NCBI GenBank assembly: GCA_009927835.1
Contig: RFMG01000249.1
Coordinates: 1 to 35,626 of the forward strand
Origin: Verrucomicrobiota bacterium
Lineage (GTDB): Bacteria; Verrucomicrobiota; Verrucomicrobiia; Methylacidiphilales; Verrucolacustridaceae
Length of the DNA: 35,626 nt
Direction of reading: 5' to 3'
The notes under the pieces are model-generated. The model did not search any database. It was given only the letters and a program-made list of their open reading frames with translations, and was not told where the DNA came from. A program made the position numbers and the translations under genes. Within the stretch, counting starts at the first letter, position 1. The number at the start of each line of letters is the position of its first letter. Shown in pieces: positions 10,875 through 17,619 of this stretch.

Positions 10875-11629
10875 GTTCGTCCACCCATTCCACACCCCCT
10901 TCGGGGGAACCCATACTGTCGTGTGAGGGTCTGGTCAAACGTTACGGCGAGCGAAACGTTGTCAACGGGGTGAATCTTAACATCAAGGCGGGAGAGGTGG
11001 TGGGATTGCTCGGACCCAACGGAGCCGGAAAAACAACGAGCTTCTACATGCTGGTTGGTTTGGTTCGTCCCACGGCAGGTTCGATTCGGTTTTCGGGCGA
11101 AGACGTGACGGGCATGCCCATGTACCGGCGTGCTCGTCGGGGAATCGGCTATCTTCCCCAGGAGGAGTCGATTTTTCGGCGCCTTACGGTGGAGGAAAAT
11201 CTCATGGCGATCCTGGAGACCCTGCCGATCACGGATCAGGAGCGCCAAGAGCGCTGCCATGAACTCCTGGTTGAGTTGGGCTTGGACAATTTGATCAAGA
11301 GCCATGCCATCCAGCTTTCGGGTGGAGAGAAGCGCCGTCTTGCCATTGCCCGTTGCCTGGTGACACGACCCAGTGTTCTTCTATTGGACGAGCCCTTCAG
11401 CGGGGTCGATCCACTGGCGGTCTACGACATCCAGCAAATCATCCTGACGATGCGTCGCAAAGGCATCGCCGTGCTGATCACCGACCACAATGTCAGGGAA
11501 ACCCTCTCGATTGTCAGTCGAGCTTACCTGATCTGCGAGGGAAAGGTCGAAAGCGAGGGAAATGCCGACTTTCTTATCAATGATCCCGTCGCCCGCGGCC
11601 TTTACCTTGGCCCCCGTTTTTCAATGTGA
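10871..11629 (+). CDS. lptB: LPS export ABC transporter ATP-binding protein, probable CTG start
   Basis: ABC ATPase of the LptB2FG complex that powers LPS extraction from the inner membrane. Motifs: Walker A GPNGAGKTT, Q-loop YLPQEE, signature LSGGEKRR, Walker B LLLDEPFSGVDP, H-loop ITDHNVRE. The track starts at a GTG at 10970, but homologous sequence clearly extends upstream (EPILSCEGLVKRYGERNVV aligns with the LptB N-terminus). That frame is open back to a TGA at 10721-10723 without any ATG, GTG or TTG. I therefore propose the CTG at 10871, which lies in a CTGA overlap with the lptA stop and gives 252 residues. A CTG at 10916 is a second option. Its partners LptF and LptG are not in the window. 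Confidence 0.92.
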   Translation: MSSSTHSTPPSGEPILSCEGLVKRYGERNVVNGVNLNIKAGEVVGLLGPNGAGKTTSFYMLVGLVRPTAGSIRFSGEDVTGMPMYRRARRGIGYLPQEESIFRRLTVEENLMAILETLPITDQERQERCHELLVELGLDNLIKSHAIQLSGGEKRRLAIARCLVTRPSVLLLDEPFSGVDPLAVYDIQQIILTMRRKGIAVLITDHNVRETLSIVSRAYLICEGKVESEGNADFLINDPVARGLYLGPRFSM

Positions 11630-11660
11630 TGCAGGATCATTGTTGCCAGCTTTTTCATCC

Positions 11661-12347
11661 TCACCCGGAAAGAATGGCTTCCAGGGCAGCCTCCGGATTG
11701 TCGGACTTGAGAATCGGCCGTCCAACGACAATCCGGCTCGCCCCCGCTCCGATCGCCTCCGATGCACGTTTCGAACGAGCCTGGTCATCCGACTCGTCCT
11801 TTGGGTCGCGAATCCCGGGAGTGACGATCTCGGCTGCTGCCCCCCATGCCGAGCGCTCTTTGGCGGCCTCGTGGGGGCTGCAAACCACCCCTGCAAGCCC
11901 CGACTTCCTGGACAGAGCAGAAAGACACTCCACCGTTTCGTGGATTCCGCCTTTCCAACCGCCCGCACGGACAGCTTCTGCATTCAAGCTGGTCAAAAGA
12001 GTCACCCCCAACACGGAGGTCTCCTTGTCAACATGGGCAGCTGCTGCGCGCATCATCTCCTCCCCGCCCGCGGCATGGACGGTAAGAAACCGGGGTTTCC
12101 ATTGCGAAACCGCTCGCACCGCCTGCTCAACCGTCTGGGGTATATCGTGAAACTTGAGATCCAAAAAGATGGGAACATCCAACTTTTGAAGACCCGCCAA
12201 AACCTCCCTGCCGCTGCGCAGATAAAGCTGCAAACCGACCTTGAACGTTCCAATTTTGCCTCGGAAACGCTTCGCCCAGCTCAGAGCCTCCTCCGCACTG
12301 TCCACATCCAGCGCGAGAACGATCTGATCGGGTTTCACTTCGTCCAT
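11661..12347 (-). CDS. pyrF: Orotidine 5'-phosphate decarboxylase
   Basis: A 228-residue TIM-barrel enzyme converting OMP to UMP in pyrimidine synthesis. The start IVLALDVDSAEEAL, the active-site motif FLDLKFHDIPQTV at residues 61-73 (the Asp-x-Lys-x-x-x-Asp core), TVHAAGG, and the phosphate-binding end TPGIRDP / GASRIVVGRPI are all present. It converges on lptB with about 31 bases between stops. It is divergent from ispE with only 20 bases between starts, so any promoter must overlap coding sequence. I saw no terminator hairpin in the lptB-pyrF gap. Confidence 0.97.
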   Translation of the reverse strand: MDEVKPDQIVLALDVDSAEEALSWAKRFRGKIGTFKVGLQLYLRSGREVLAGLQKLDVPIFLDLKFHDIPQTVEQAVRAVSQWKPRFLTVHAAGGEEMMRAAAAHVDKETSVLGVTLLTSLNAEAVRAGGWKGGIHETVECLSALSRKSGLAGVVCSPHEAAKERSAWGAAAEIVTPGIRDPKDESDDQARSKRASEAIGAGASRIVVGRPILKSDNPEAALEAILSG

Positions 12348-12367
12348 CTAATCGGGAATTTGCCCGG

Positions 12368-12868
12368 ATGACAACCCGTGCCTACGCCAAGATCAACCTT
12401 GACCTACGTCTCGGCACCCGTCGTCCCGATGGTTATCATCCCATCGACACATTCCTTGTCCGCGTCAACGTGTTCGACACGCTTCACGCGGAGGTTACAG
12501 CCGACGGAAAATGCACCCTGATGATTGATGGCGACAGCCACCTCTCCTCTGGCCCGGATAACCTCGTCATTCGCGCCGCCCAGCTACTTCAGAGATCGGC
12601 CCCCCAAGGTGCGGGAGCCTCACTTCGGCTCGAAAAGAAGATTCCGCAAGGCGCCGGCCTTGGAGGCGGTAGCAGCGATGCCGCATCCGCACTTCTTTTA
12701 ATGCGAAAATTATGGAGAACAAACCACACGGATCGGGAGCTTGCTGACCTTGGGGCGAAGCTGGGTAGCGATGTGCCCTTTTTCTTGCAACCTCACGCAG
12801 CCCGTGCCACGGGCCGGGGAGAGATTCTTGAACCCGTTCCTTTGCAGCATTACCGTGGGCTCTTCTGA
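12368..12868 (+). CDS. ispE: 4-diphosphocytidyl-2-C-methyl-D-erythritol kinase, N-terminal part before an apparent frameshift
   Basis: IspE phosphorylates CDP-methylerythritol in the MEP isoprenoid pathway. This frame has the GHMP-kinase start AYAKINLDLRLG, the ATP-binding loop PQGAGLGGGSSDAASALL at residues 93-110, and LGSDVPFF with the catalytic Asp. It then stops at TGA 12866-12868 after LQHYRGLF. The correct continuation (WALLIHPGFPSP) lies in the -1 frame from 12856. One extra base near 12852-12858 (for instance in CC or G) would give an intact protein of about 287 residues, the normal length. As the gene is expected to be essential, a sequencing deletion is more likely than a pseudogene. 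Confidence 0.9.
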   Translation: MTTRAYAKINLDLRLGTRRPDGYHPIDTFLVRVNVFDTLHAEVTADGKCTLMIDGDSHLSSGPDNLVIRAAQLLQRSAPQGAGASLRLEKKIPQGAGLGGGSSDAASALLLMRKLWRTNHTDRELADLGAKLGSDVPFFLQPHAARATGRGEILEPVPLQHYRGLF

Positions 12869-13230
12869 TCCATCCAGGCTTCCCCTCCCCCACCGCCCAA
12901 GCCTACACCAACTACTCCAAGCAGCCTGGTCCGGGAAATGAGGGGCGACCCCTTCTGCTTACCCAGATGAATGGAAGTGCACTTACGATCCATCCCCGGA
13001 ACGATTTGGAGCGAGCCGTGGAGAGTCGCTTTCTTTGGATCCGAGCGGCTCGCGAGTGGCTCCAAATTCAGCCCAATGTCCTGGCCGCCCGAATGAGTGG
13101 GAGTGGCTCCACCGTCTTTGCCATTTTAAATTCGGAAGTGGAGGCGGTTCGTGTGGCGGAAGCTGCACGGACACACCTTGGGAACGAGGCTTGGATGAAG
13201 GTCGCCCAGTTGATCAGCGGACTGGAGTGA
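12856..13230 (+). CDS. ispE: IspE, C-terminal part in the shifted frame
   Basis: Continuation of ispE without a start of its own: WALLIHPGFPSPTAQAYTNY matches the central IspE segment, and AARMSGSGSTVFAI near the C-terminus is the third GHMP motif, forming the glycine-rich loop. The track reports only the piece after an internal ATG (12967), which would lack any ATP-binding loop. The 3' end stops two bases short of the end of the convergent rpsT. See the N-terminal entry for the frame break. Confidence 0.88.
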   Translation, partial: WALLIHPGFPSPTAQAYTNYSKQPGPGNEGRPLLLTQMNGSALTIHPRNDLERAVESRFLWIRAAREWLQIQPNVLAARMSGSGSTVFAILNSEVEAVRVAEAARTHLGNEAWMKVAQLISGLE

Positions 13231-13232
13231 AA

Positions 13233-13487
13233 TTACCGAAGCTTGTGTGCGATACGCGACTTAATGCGGGCCGAGCGATTGCGGTGGATCGCTTTCCCCT
13301 TGGCCGCGCGATCCAAGCGACGCTGAAGTTCGGGGAACAGTTTGGCCGCTTCCTCTTTTTTTCCCGCCGTGATAAGGGCGATCAGTTTTTTTTGTGCGTT
13401 CCGTGCATGATCCAAGAGGAGCCGATTGACCGCCCTTCGACGCAGGGCACCCCGAGCTTGTTTTGCCGCAGAAGCAGTGTTGGCCAT
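13233..13487 (-). CDS. rpsT: 30S ribosomal protein S20
   Basis: An 84-residue, strongly basic helical protein: MANTASAAKQARGALRRRAVN at the N-terminus, KKLIALITAGKKEEAAKLFPELQRRLDRAAKGKAIHRNRSARIKSRI at the C-terminal half. This is the standard S20 pattern (alternating Lys/Arg/Ala, K-G-x-I-H-x-N-x-A-x-R-x-K-S-R). It binds 16S rRNA in the small subunit. It converges on ispE with two bases between stops, and its start is close to the divergent membrane-protein gene. Confidence 0.96.
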   Translation of the reverse strand: MANTASAAKQARGALRRRAVNRLLLDHARNAQKKLIALITAGKKEEAAKLFPELQRRLDRAAKGKAIHRNRSARIKSRIAHKLR

Positions 13488-13498
13488 AAGTTCAAAGA

Positions 13499-14230
13499 AT
13501 GCCCGAAACCCATGCCCCGCGTCAATCTATGAACCTGGTTCGTTTGGGTCTCTCTCTTCTTCTTTGGCCGGGGTTGATTTCCACCCTCCTTTTTTTTGGC
13601 AAACTTTTCCGAAACATTACACAGACACCCGGGTTCCCCTGGGCAGGTGTCGTGGTCTTTATGGTCGGTTTTATCCTCGCATGTGTTGCTTTTTTTGCAC
13701 TTCCCAGGCCCAGGGGAATTTATGTGCTTGGCCATGAGCTCACTCACGCCCTCGCCGTCTGGTTCAGTGGCGGCAGGGTCCACTCGCTGGAGGCAAGTTC
13801 CAAGGGTGGAAAAGTCGTCTCCGACCGCGTCACCCCATGGATCAGCCTGGCTCCGTATATATTCCCTTTTTACCCCATGATCGCGGGAGTCCTTTGGCTT
13901 GCGGGGACACGGGTTTGGCCTGAGGCACAACAGCTCGCCCTGCCTCTCCTGGGGCTTTGGGGCGCGATTTGGGGATACCATTACGCCTTCACATTCGACC
14001 TTTTTCCGAGCCGTCAGCCCGACTTTCTGATCTATGGCAGGATTTTTTCACTGACCATAATCCTCTTTGGAAATATCCTTCTCCTTGGTGCACTTCTCTG
14101 GACAACCTTCCGACCCGCCCCATTTGGAGAAACCTTGTTTCGCTTGGGAAGGGAGTGGGCTTGGACATACACCTCCATTGCCCACTGGATCACAGGCTTG
14201 CTCTTGCGCTACCTCCCTCGAGCCGACTAG
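13499..14230 (+). CDS. Integral membrane protein with HELTH zinc-protease-like motif
   Basis: A 243-residue, strongly hydrophobic protein with roughly five or six membrane spans. After two N-terminal spans comes the motif VLGHELTHALAVWFSGG at about residues 77-93: HExxH followed by hydrophobic helix, as in M50 (site-2-protease-like) metallopeptidases, and a following ISLAPYIFPFYP resembles the M50 loop. No clear NxxPxxxLDG motif was seen, so the second metal-binding part is uncertain. Substrate unknown. The track start (13499) lies just 11 bases from the rpsT start; an ATG at 13529 (MNLVRLGLSLLLWP) gives a cleaner first transmembrane segment. The call as a peptidase is inference from the motif. 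Confidence 0.7.
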   Translation: MPETHAPRQSMNLVRLGLSLLLWPGLISTLLFFGKLFRNITQTPGFPWAGVVVFMVGFILACVAFFALPRPRGIYVLGHELTHALAVWFSGGRVHSLEASSKGGKVVSDRVTPWISLAPYIFPFYPMIAGVLWLAGTRVWPEAQQLALPLLGLWGAIWGYHYAFTFDLFPSRQPDFLIYGRIFSLTIILFGNILLLGALLWTTFRPAPFGETLFRLGREWAWTYTSIAHWITGLLLRYLPRAD

Positions 14231-14282
14231 AACATCCCTCCGTGCCTGACTTGCCAATACCCGTTCTAATCCGGAATCCCTG

Positions 14283-15497
14283 ATGTCCTCTTTACGATCG
14301 GAGCTGGAGGCACGCATCCAGGTTTGGGCAAAAACCCATTTTCCACAATTGGGACCCGGTCCCTGGGTGCGACCTTGCGCCGACCCGCGGCATGGCCACT
14401 TCCAGACCCATCTTCCGATGGTGGCCGCAAAGCAAACCGGAGCCAATCCCCGTGAGCTCGCCACACGCCTCGCACAGGAGTGCCCCCCACCCCCTGATTG
14501 GTCGACTCCGGAAGTCGCAGGCAGCGGATTTGTTAACTTTCGTGTCAACCCTGAGGCCGTCGGAAAAGCGGTGGAGAAGCTTCGTCAGGATCCAAAACTG
14601 GGCATCCCCCATACACCCCAACCGGAGACGATCGTCGTGGACTTCAGTTCGCCCAACATTGCCAAAGCCATGCATGTGGGACACATCCGTTCGACCTTGC
14701 TTGGAGATTCCCTGTCTCGTCTTCTTTCTCGAATCGGCCACAAAGTCATTCGCATCAATCACTTGGGTGATTGGGGCACTCAGTTCGGGAAACTGCTCCT
14801 CGCCTACCGCAGTGCAGGACGCCCCCCCCTTGATCCCGACCGCTCCATCCAACAGCTGGAGGAATTTTACAAAAAAGGACACGAGGAGGCGGAATCAGAT
14901 CCCATCAAGATGGATGCGGCAAGGGCCGAGCTTGCCGCCCTACAGTCGGGCGAAGCCGAACGATTGAAGGATTGGCAACACTTTTGTCAGCGTTCAGGCG
15001 AACATTTTCATCAGATTTATCGCCGTTTGGGGGTCACCTTTGACCTCGAGAAGGGGGAGAGCTCCTACCACGACGAACTTCCTGGGATCGTGGAGGAGCT
15101 GTTGCACCTGAAAATTGCCACGATCAGCCAAGGGGCCGCTGTTGTTCAGAATCCGGTGATTTCCGAAGAACCCTTTCTTATCAGAAAATCGGACGGGGCT
15201 TTTCTCTATGGAACCACCGACCTTGCCGCTCTCCGTTCCCGCCTGAGAGACCTTCATGCAGACCGCATCATCTACGTCACGGATGGAAGACAACAACTTC
15301 ACTTTCGCTGGTTGTTCGACACGGCCCGAAAGTGGAATCAAAAAGCGGAGCTCGAGCACGTCTGGTTTGGAACGATTCTTGGGCCGGATCGCAAACCCCT
15401 CAAAGCCGGGATGGAACACCCATCAAGCTTGTCGATCTTCTGGACGAGGCAAAAGAGCGGGCAAAAAAGATCCTTCAGGAAAAACGTCCCGACGTAA
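14283..15497 (+). CDS. argS: Arginyl-tRNA synthetase, N-terminal part before an apparent frameshift
   Basis: Class I aminoacyl-tRNA synthetase charging tRNA-Arg. The frame carries the N-terminal Add-1 domain (SGFVNFRV), VVDFSSPNIAKAMHVGHIRST with the HIGH-like signature, NHLGDWGTQFGKLL, and FLYGTTDLAALRSR. Near the end it reaches WFGTILGPDRKPLK and then goes out of frame into 31 unrelated residues ending at 15497. The true continuation, SRDGTPIKLVDLLDEA, lies in the -1 frame from 15404. One more A in the AAA at 15402-15404 restores a 568-residue ArgRS. The break falls exactly at the KMSK-equivalent loop. Essential gene, so a sequencing deletion is the likely cause. Confidence 0.92.
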   Translation: MSSLRSELEARIQVWAKTHFPQLGPGPWVRPCADPRHGHFQTHLPMVAAKQTGANPRELATRLAQECPPPPDWSTPEVAGSGFVNFRVNPEAVGKAVEKLRQDPKLGIPHTPQPETIVVDFSSPNIAKAMHVGHIRSTLLGDSLSRLLSRIGHKVIRINHLGDWGTQFGKLLLAYRSAGRPPLDPDRSIQQLEEFYKKGHEEAESDPIKMDAARAELAALQSGEAERLKDWQHFCQRSGEHFHQIYRRLGVTFDLEKGESSYHDELPGIVEELLHLKIATISQGAAVVQNPVISEEPFLIRKSDGAFLYGTTDLAALRSRLRDLHADRIIYVTDGRQQLHFRWLFDTARKWNQKAELEHVWFGTILGPDRKPLKAGMEHPSSLSIFWTRQKSGQKRSFRKNVPT

Positions 15498-15988
15498 CCG
15501 GCCCTGCCCTGGAGGAGAAGGCAGAGCTTCTGGGAGTTGCCAGCCTGAAATACGCCGATCAGATGCCTGGTCGCAACCTTGACTATGTTTTCACATGGGA
15601 AAAGCTTCTCGCGTTCGATGGCAACACGGCCCCTTACATTCTCAATGCCTATGTGCGTTCGCGCTCGATTCTCAGGAAAGCGGGAATCCATTCTTCACCA
15701 AACCACTCCATCCTTCTTGAGAAACCTGAGGAGGAGGAGCTTTCGCGTCATCTGCTGCGATTGGGCGATATCGTTGAGTTGGCAGCCTCGGACCGGAAGC
15801 CTCACCATCTTTGCGGCTATCTCTTCGAAACAGCGGGTATGTTCCACCGGTTTTTTGAGGCATGCCCCGTCTTGCAGGCGGGTTCCGATCCCCTTCAAAA
15901 ATCCCGCCTCACCCTGGTGGGGCTAACTGGTGACATTCTTCGGGAAGGGCTTGGTCTATTGGGAATTTCAACGTTGGAAGAAATGTAA
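15404..15988 (+). CDS. argS: Arginyl-tRNA synthetase, C-terminal part in the shifted frame
   Basis: Continuation of argS in the -1 frame with no start codon of its own: SRDGTPIKLVDLLDEAKERAKK, VASLKYADQMPGRNLDYVFTWEKLLAFDGNTAPYI, then the anticodon-binding DALR domain ending LTLVGLTGDILREGLGLLGI. The track start at 15332 is an artefact upstream of the break. With the N-terminal piece it completes a full-length ArgRS. It converges on rsfS with a gap of about 22 bases. Confidence 0.92.
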   Translation, partial: SRDGTPIKLVDLLDEAKERAKKILQEKRPDVTGPALEEKAELLGVASLKYADQMPGRNLDYVFTWEKLLAFDGNTAPYILNAYVRSRSILRKAGIHSSPNHSILLEKPEEEELSRHLLRLGDIVELAASDRKPHHLCGYLFETAGMFHRFFEACPVLQAGSDPLQKSRLTLVGLTGDILREGLGLLGISTLEEM

Positions 15989-16010
15989 AACGCAAGTCGG
16001 GAATCGAACC

Positions 16011-16355
16011 CTAATTCAGAACCTGATCGGCATCCCCCCAAAGATTCTCCAGCCGATAGAAGTTCCGCCGGTTGGAATGCATGACGTGAACCAGGACATC
16101 CCCGTAATCAAGGATCATCCATTGGCTGGAGGCCTGACCGGAGGAGCGAAACACTTTTCTTCCCGCCTCTCCCACCCCGCGTTCGATCTCACCTGCTATG
16201 GCTTTGAGCTGTGGCTCATTCTCGGCCGAAACGATGACGAAGAAATCAGCAGGCCCTCCCACCTTTCGCAGGTCCAAGACCAAAGGATCGATACCCTTCT
16301 TGTTGCCGGCAAGATGACGGCACAACAGGGCCAGATCACGCCCCTCTGGACTCAT
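16011..16355 (-). CDS. rsfS: Ribosomal silencing factor RsfS (Iojap family)
   Basis: A 114-residue protein with the DUF143/Iojap signature: VLDLRKVGGPADFFVIVSAEN, SQWMILDYGDVLVHVMHS and RRNFYRLENLWGDA. RsfS binds ribosomal protein L14 and blocks subunit joining in starvation. It overlaps nadD by ATGA, the very common nadD-rsfS arrangement. Here it is the last gene of a minus-strand run that begins with exopolysaccharide export genes. Confidence 0.95.
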   Translation of the reverse strand: MSPEGRDLALLCRHLAGNKKGIDPLVLDLRKVGGPADFFVIVSAENEPQLKAIAGEIERGVGEAGRKVFRSSGQASSQWMILDYGDVLVHVMHSNRRNFYRLENLWGDADQVLN

Positions 16356-16921
16356 CGGTAAAACCGACTCACTTGGATGCGTTTTTCAATCTCCGGGGGC
16401 ACCATGCCGCGAATCGAAAGTTTTTGCTTCAACCGTTGACGGATCTGGGTCGATGAAATGTCAAAACGCTCGGGAAGCACGCTCATCTTGACTGCTGTAC
16501 GGGGTCTGGGTGGGTTGGGTCTTGGGAAAACCAGAAAGTGCACAATACGGGAAAGTTTCTTGTGATCCTTCCATTGATGGAGAACTTTCCACTGATCGGA
16601 ACCCATGATCCAAAATAACTGAGCACCGGGATGCTTAAGACGCCAGCAGAGTGCAGTATCGACGGAATACGACAAGCCAGGACGCATGATTTCCCATGAT
16701 GACACCCTCGCCCACTTCTCCCCTGCCAACCCTGTCTTGAGCCATTGCAGCCTTTCCAAACTGGGTGCGATGGGTTGGGAGCTTTTCAAGGGGGACCGGG
16801 CACAGGGGAGATAAACCACCTCATCCAGACGGAATTTTTCTTTCGCCAGTCGCGCGATCAAAAAGTGCCCAAGGTGAAACGGGTCGAAACTTCCCCCAAA
16901 AAGGCCGATTCGTCTCCTCAG
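16352..16921 (-). CDS. nadD: Nicotinate-nucleotide adenylyltransferase, CTG start
   Basis: NadD adenylylates nicotinate mononucleotide in NAD synthesis. The track begins at residue 21 (MIARLAKEKF, ATT start), but the essential nucleotide-binding motif RIGLFGGSFDPFHLGH lies just upstream in the same frame. C-terminal ISSTQIRQRLK is the second family motif. Between that motif and the upstream in-frame TAA there is no ATG, GTG or TTG; the only plausible start is the CTG at 16921-16919, overlapping the stop of the OPX gene as CTGA, with GGAG six bases upstream. This gives 189 residues, a normal length. The start assignment is thus well supported by both motif and ribosome-binding site. Confidence 0.94.
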   Translation of the reverse strand: MRRRIGLFGGSFDPFHLGHFLIARLAKEKFRLDEVVYLPCARSPLKSSQPIAPSLERLQWLKTGLAGEKWARVSSWEIMRPGLSYSVDTALCWRLKHPGAQLFWIMGSDQWKVLHQWKDHKKLSRIVHFLVFPRPNPPRPRTAVKMSVLPERFDISSTQIRQRLKQKLSIRGMVPPEIEKRIQVSRFYR

Positions 16922-17619
16922 AAAATACTCCGGTCCACCTGAATCTTGTCGTTGGGCTTAAGGCGAATATCGCGACCCTGATCCGCCTGGATCTCCTTCG
17001 CATTAAACTCCTGCGTGACTCCCCCTTGCGTCAATCGGACACGACGGCGATTCGCAAAATCGGTAAAACCACCGCAGGCGGCCACAGCGCCCAAAGCTGT
17101 CAGATCCTTGGTGTAGGGAACCCGCTGAGGCATCCGGACCTCTCCAGTTACGTCGACAAAACGCTGCTCCTTCAGGTCCACGGTCACATTTGGATTGGTA
17201 AAGATCTCCTCTTTCAAGTAGGTCGTTTCAATCAGCTTTTTTAATTCCACCGTCGTTGTATTGGCAGCCATCAAGCTGCCGATATGCGGCATCGAGATTT
17301 TACCGCTCTCGTCGATCTTTACCTCGAAGATTCCTTGGTCTTGGGTTGGGACCCCGGTCAAACGAATGATCAAAGTATCTCCTCCTCGAAGCAGATCGCT
17401 TGTATCGATGCTCGCATCACGCGCGGGGGTTCCCTTTTGACCAGACATTGGATCTGTTGGGAGCACTGGATTGGCTGGCGCTGCTCCATTTCCAGAAAAA
17501 AGCTGATTGGTGTTGAGGATCGATTCAGAGGCTGTTCCGACGTTAATCGACTGCGCAGAAACACGAGAACACCCAATAAGAAAAAAGGTGAAAAAAAGAA
17601 CGTCTCGAGCCTGATACAT
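16918..17619 (-). CDS. Polysaccharide export (OPX/Wza-like) protein, short form
   Basis: A 233-residue exported protein. The N-terminus MYQARDVLFFTFFLIGC has a lipobox (LIGC, Cys17), so an outer-membrane-linked lipoprotein is likely; cleavage after VSA is an alternative. The Poly_export domain follows (LRGGDTLIIRLTGVP...FEVKIDESGKISMPHIG), then one SLBB-like domain (VTVDLKEQRFVDVTGEVRMPQRVPY). It is much shorter than E. coli Wza and lacks the C-terminal amphipathic helix that spans the outer membrane. Start: the track uses TTG at 17622; the ATG at 17619 overlaps the kinase stop as TGATG. Likely works with the co-transcribed tyrosine kinase and the beta-barrel protein. Confidence 0.88.
   Translation of the reverse strand: MYQARDVLFFTFFLIGCSRVSAQSINVGTASESILNTNQLFSGNGAAPANPVLPTDPMSGQKGTPARDASIDTSDLLRGGDTLIIRLTGVPTQDQGIFEVKIDESGKISMPHIGSLMAANTTTVELKKLIETTYLKEEIFTNPNVTVDLKEQRFVDVTGEVRMPQRVPYTKDLTALGAVAACGGFTDFANRRRVRLTQGGVTQEFNAKEIQADQGRDIRLKPNDKIQVDRSIF
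16919..16931 (-). promoter_or_regulatory. Shine-Dalgarno and CTG start of nadD
   Basis: Reading the minus strand, GGAG (16931-16928) is followed by six bases and then CTG (16921-16919), which overlaps the TGA stop of the upstream OPX gene. This site decides the start of nadD because the frame holds no standard start codon before the catalytic GGSFDPFHLGH motif. Confidence 0.75.

Noticed and set aside
11630-11660. Possible terminator between lptB and pyrF.
   Set aside because: No hairpin with a following T-tract could be drawn on either strand.
15989-16012. Minus-strand GGGTTCGATTCCCGACTTGCG, resembling the T-arm and acceptor end of a tRNA gene.
   Set aside because: No D-arm, anticodon arm or matching acceptor strand lies upstream (that sequence is rsfS coding), and the 5-bp T-stem does not pair fully. 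Chance or at best a remnant.
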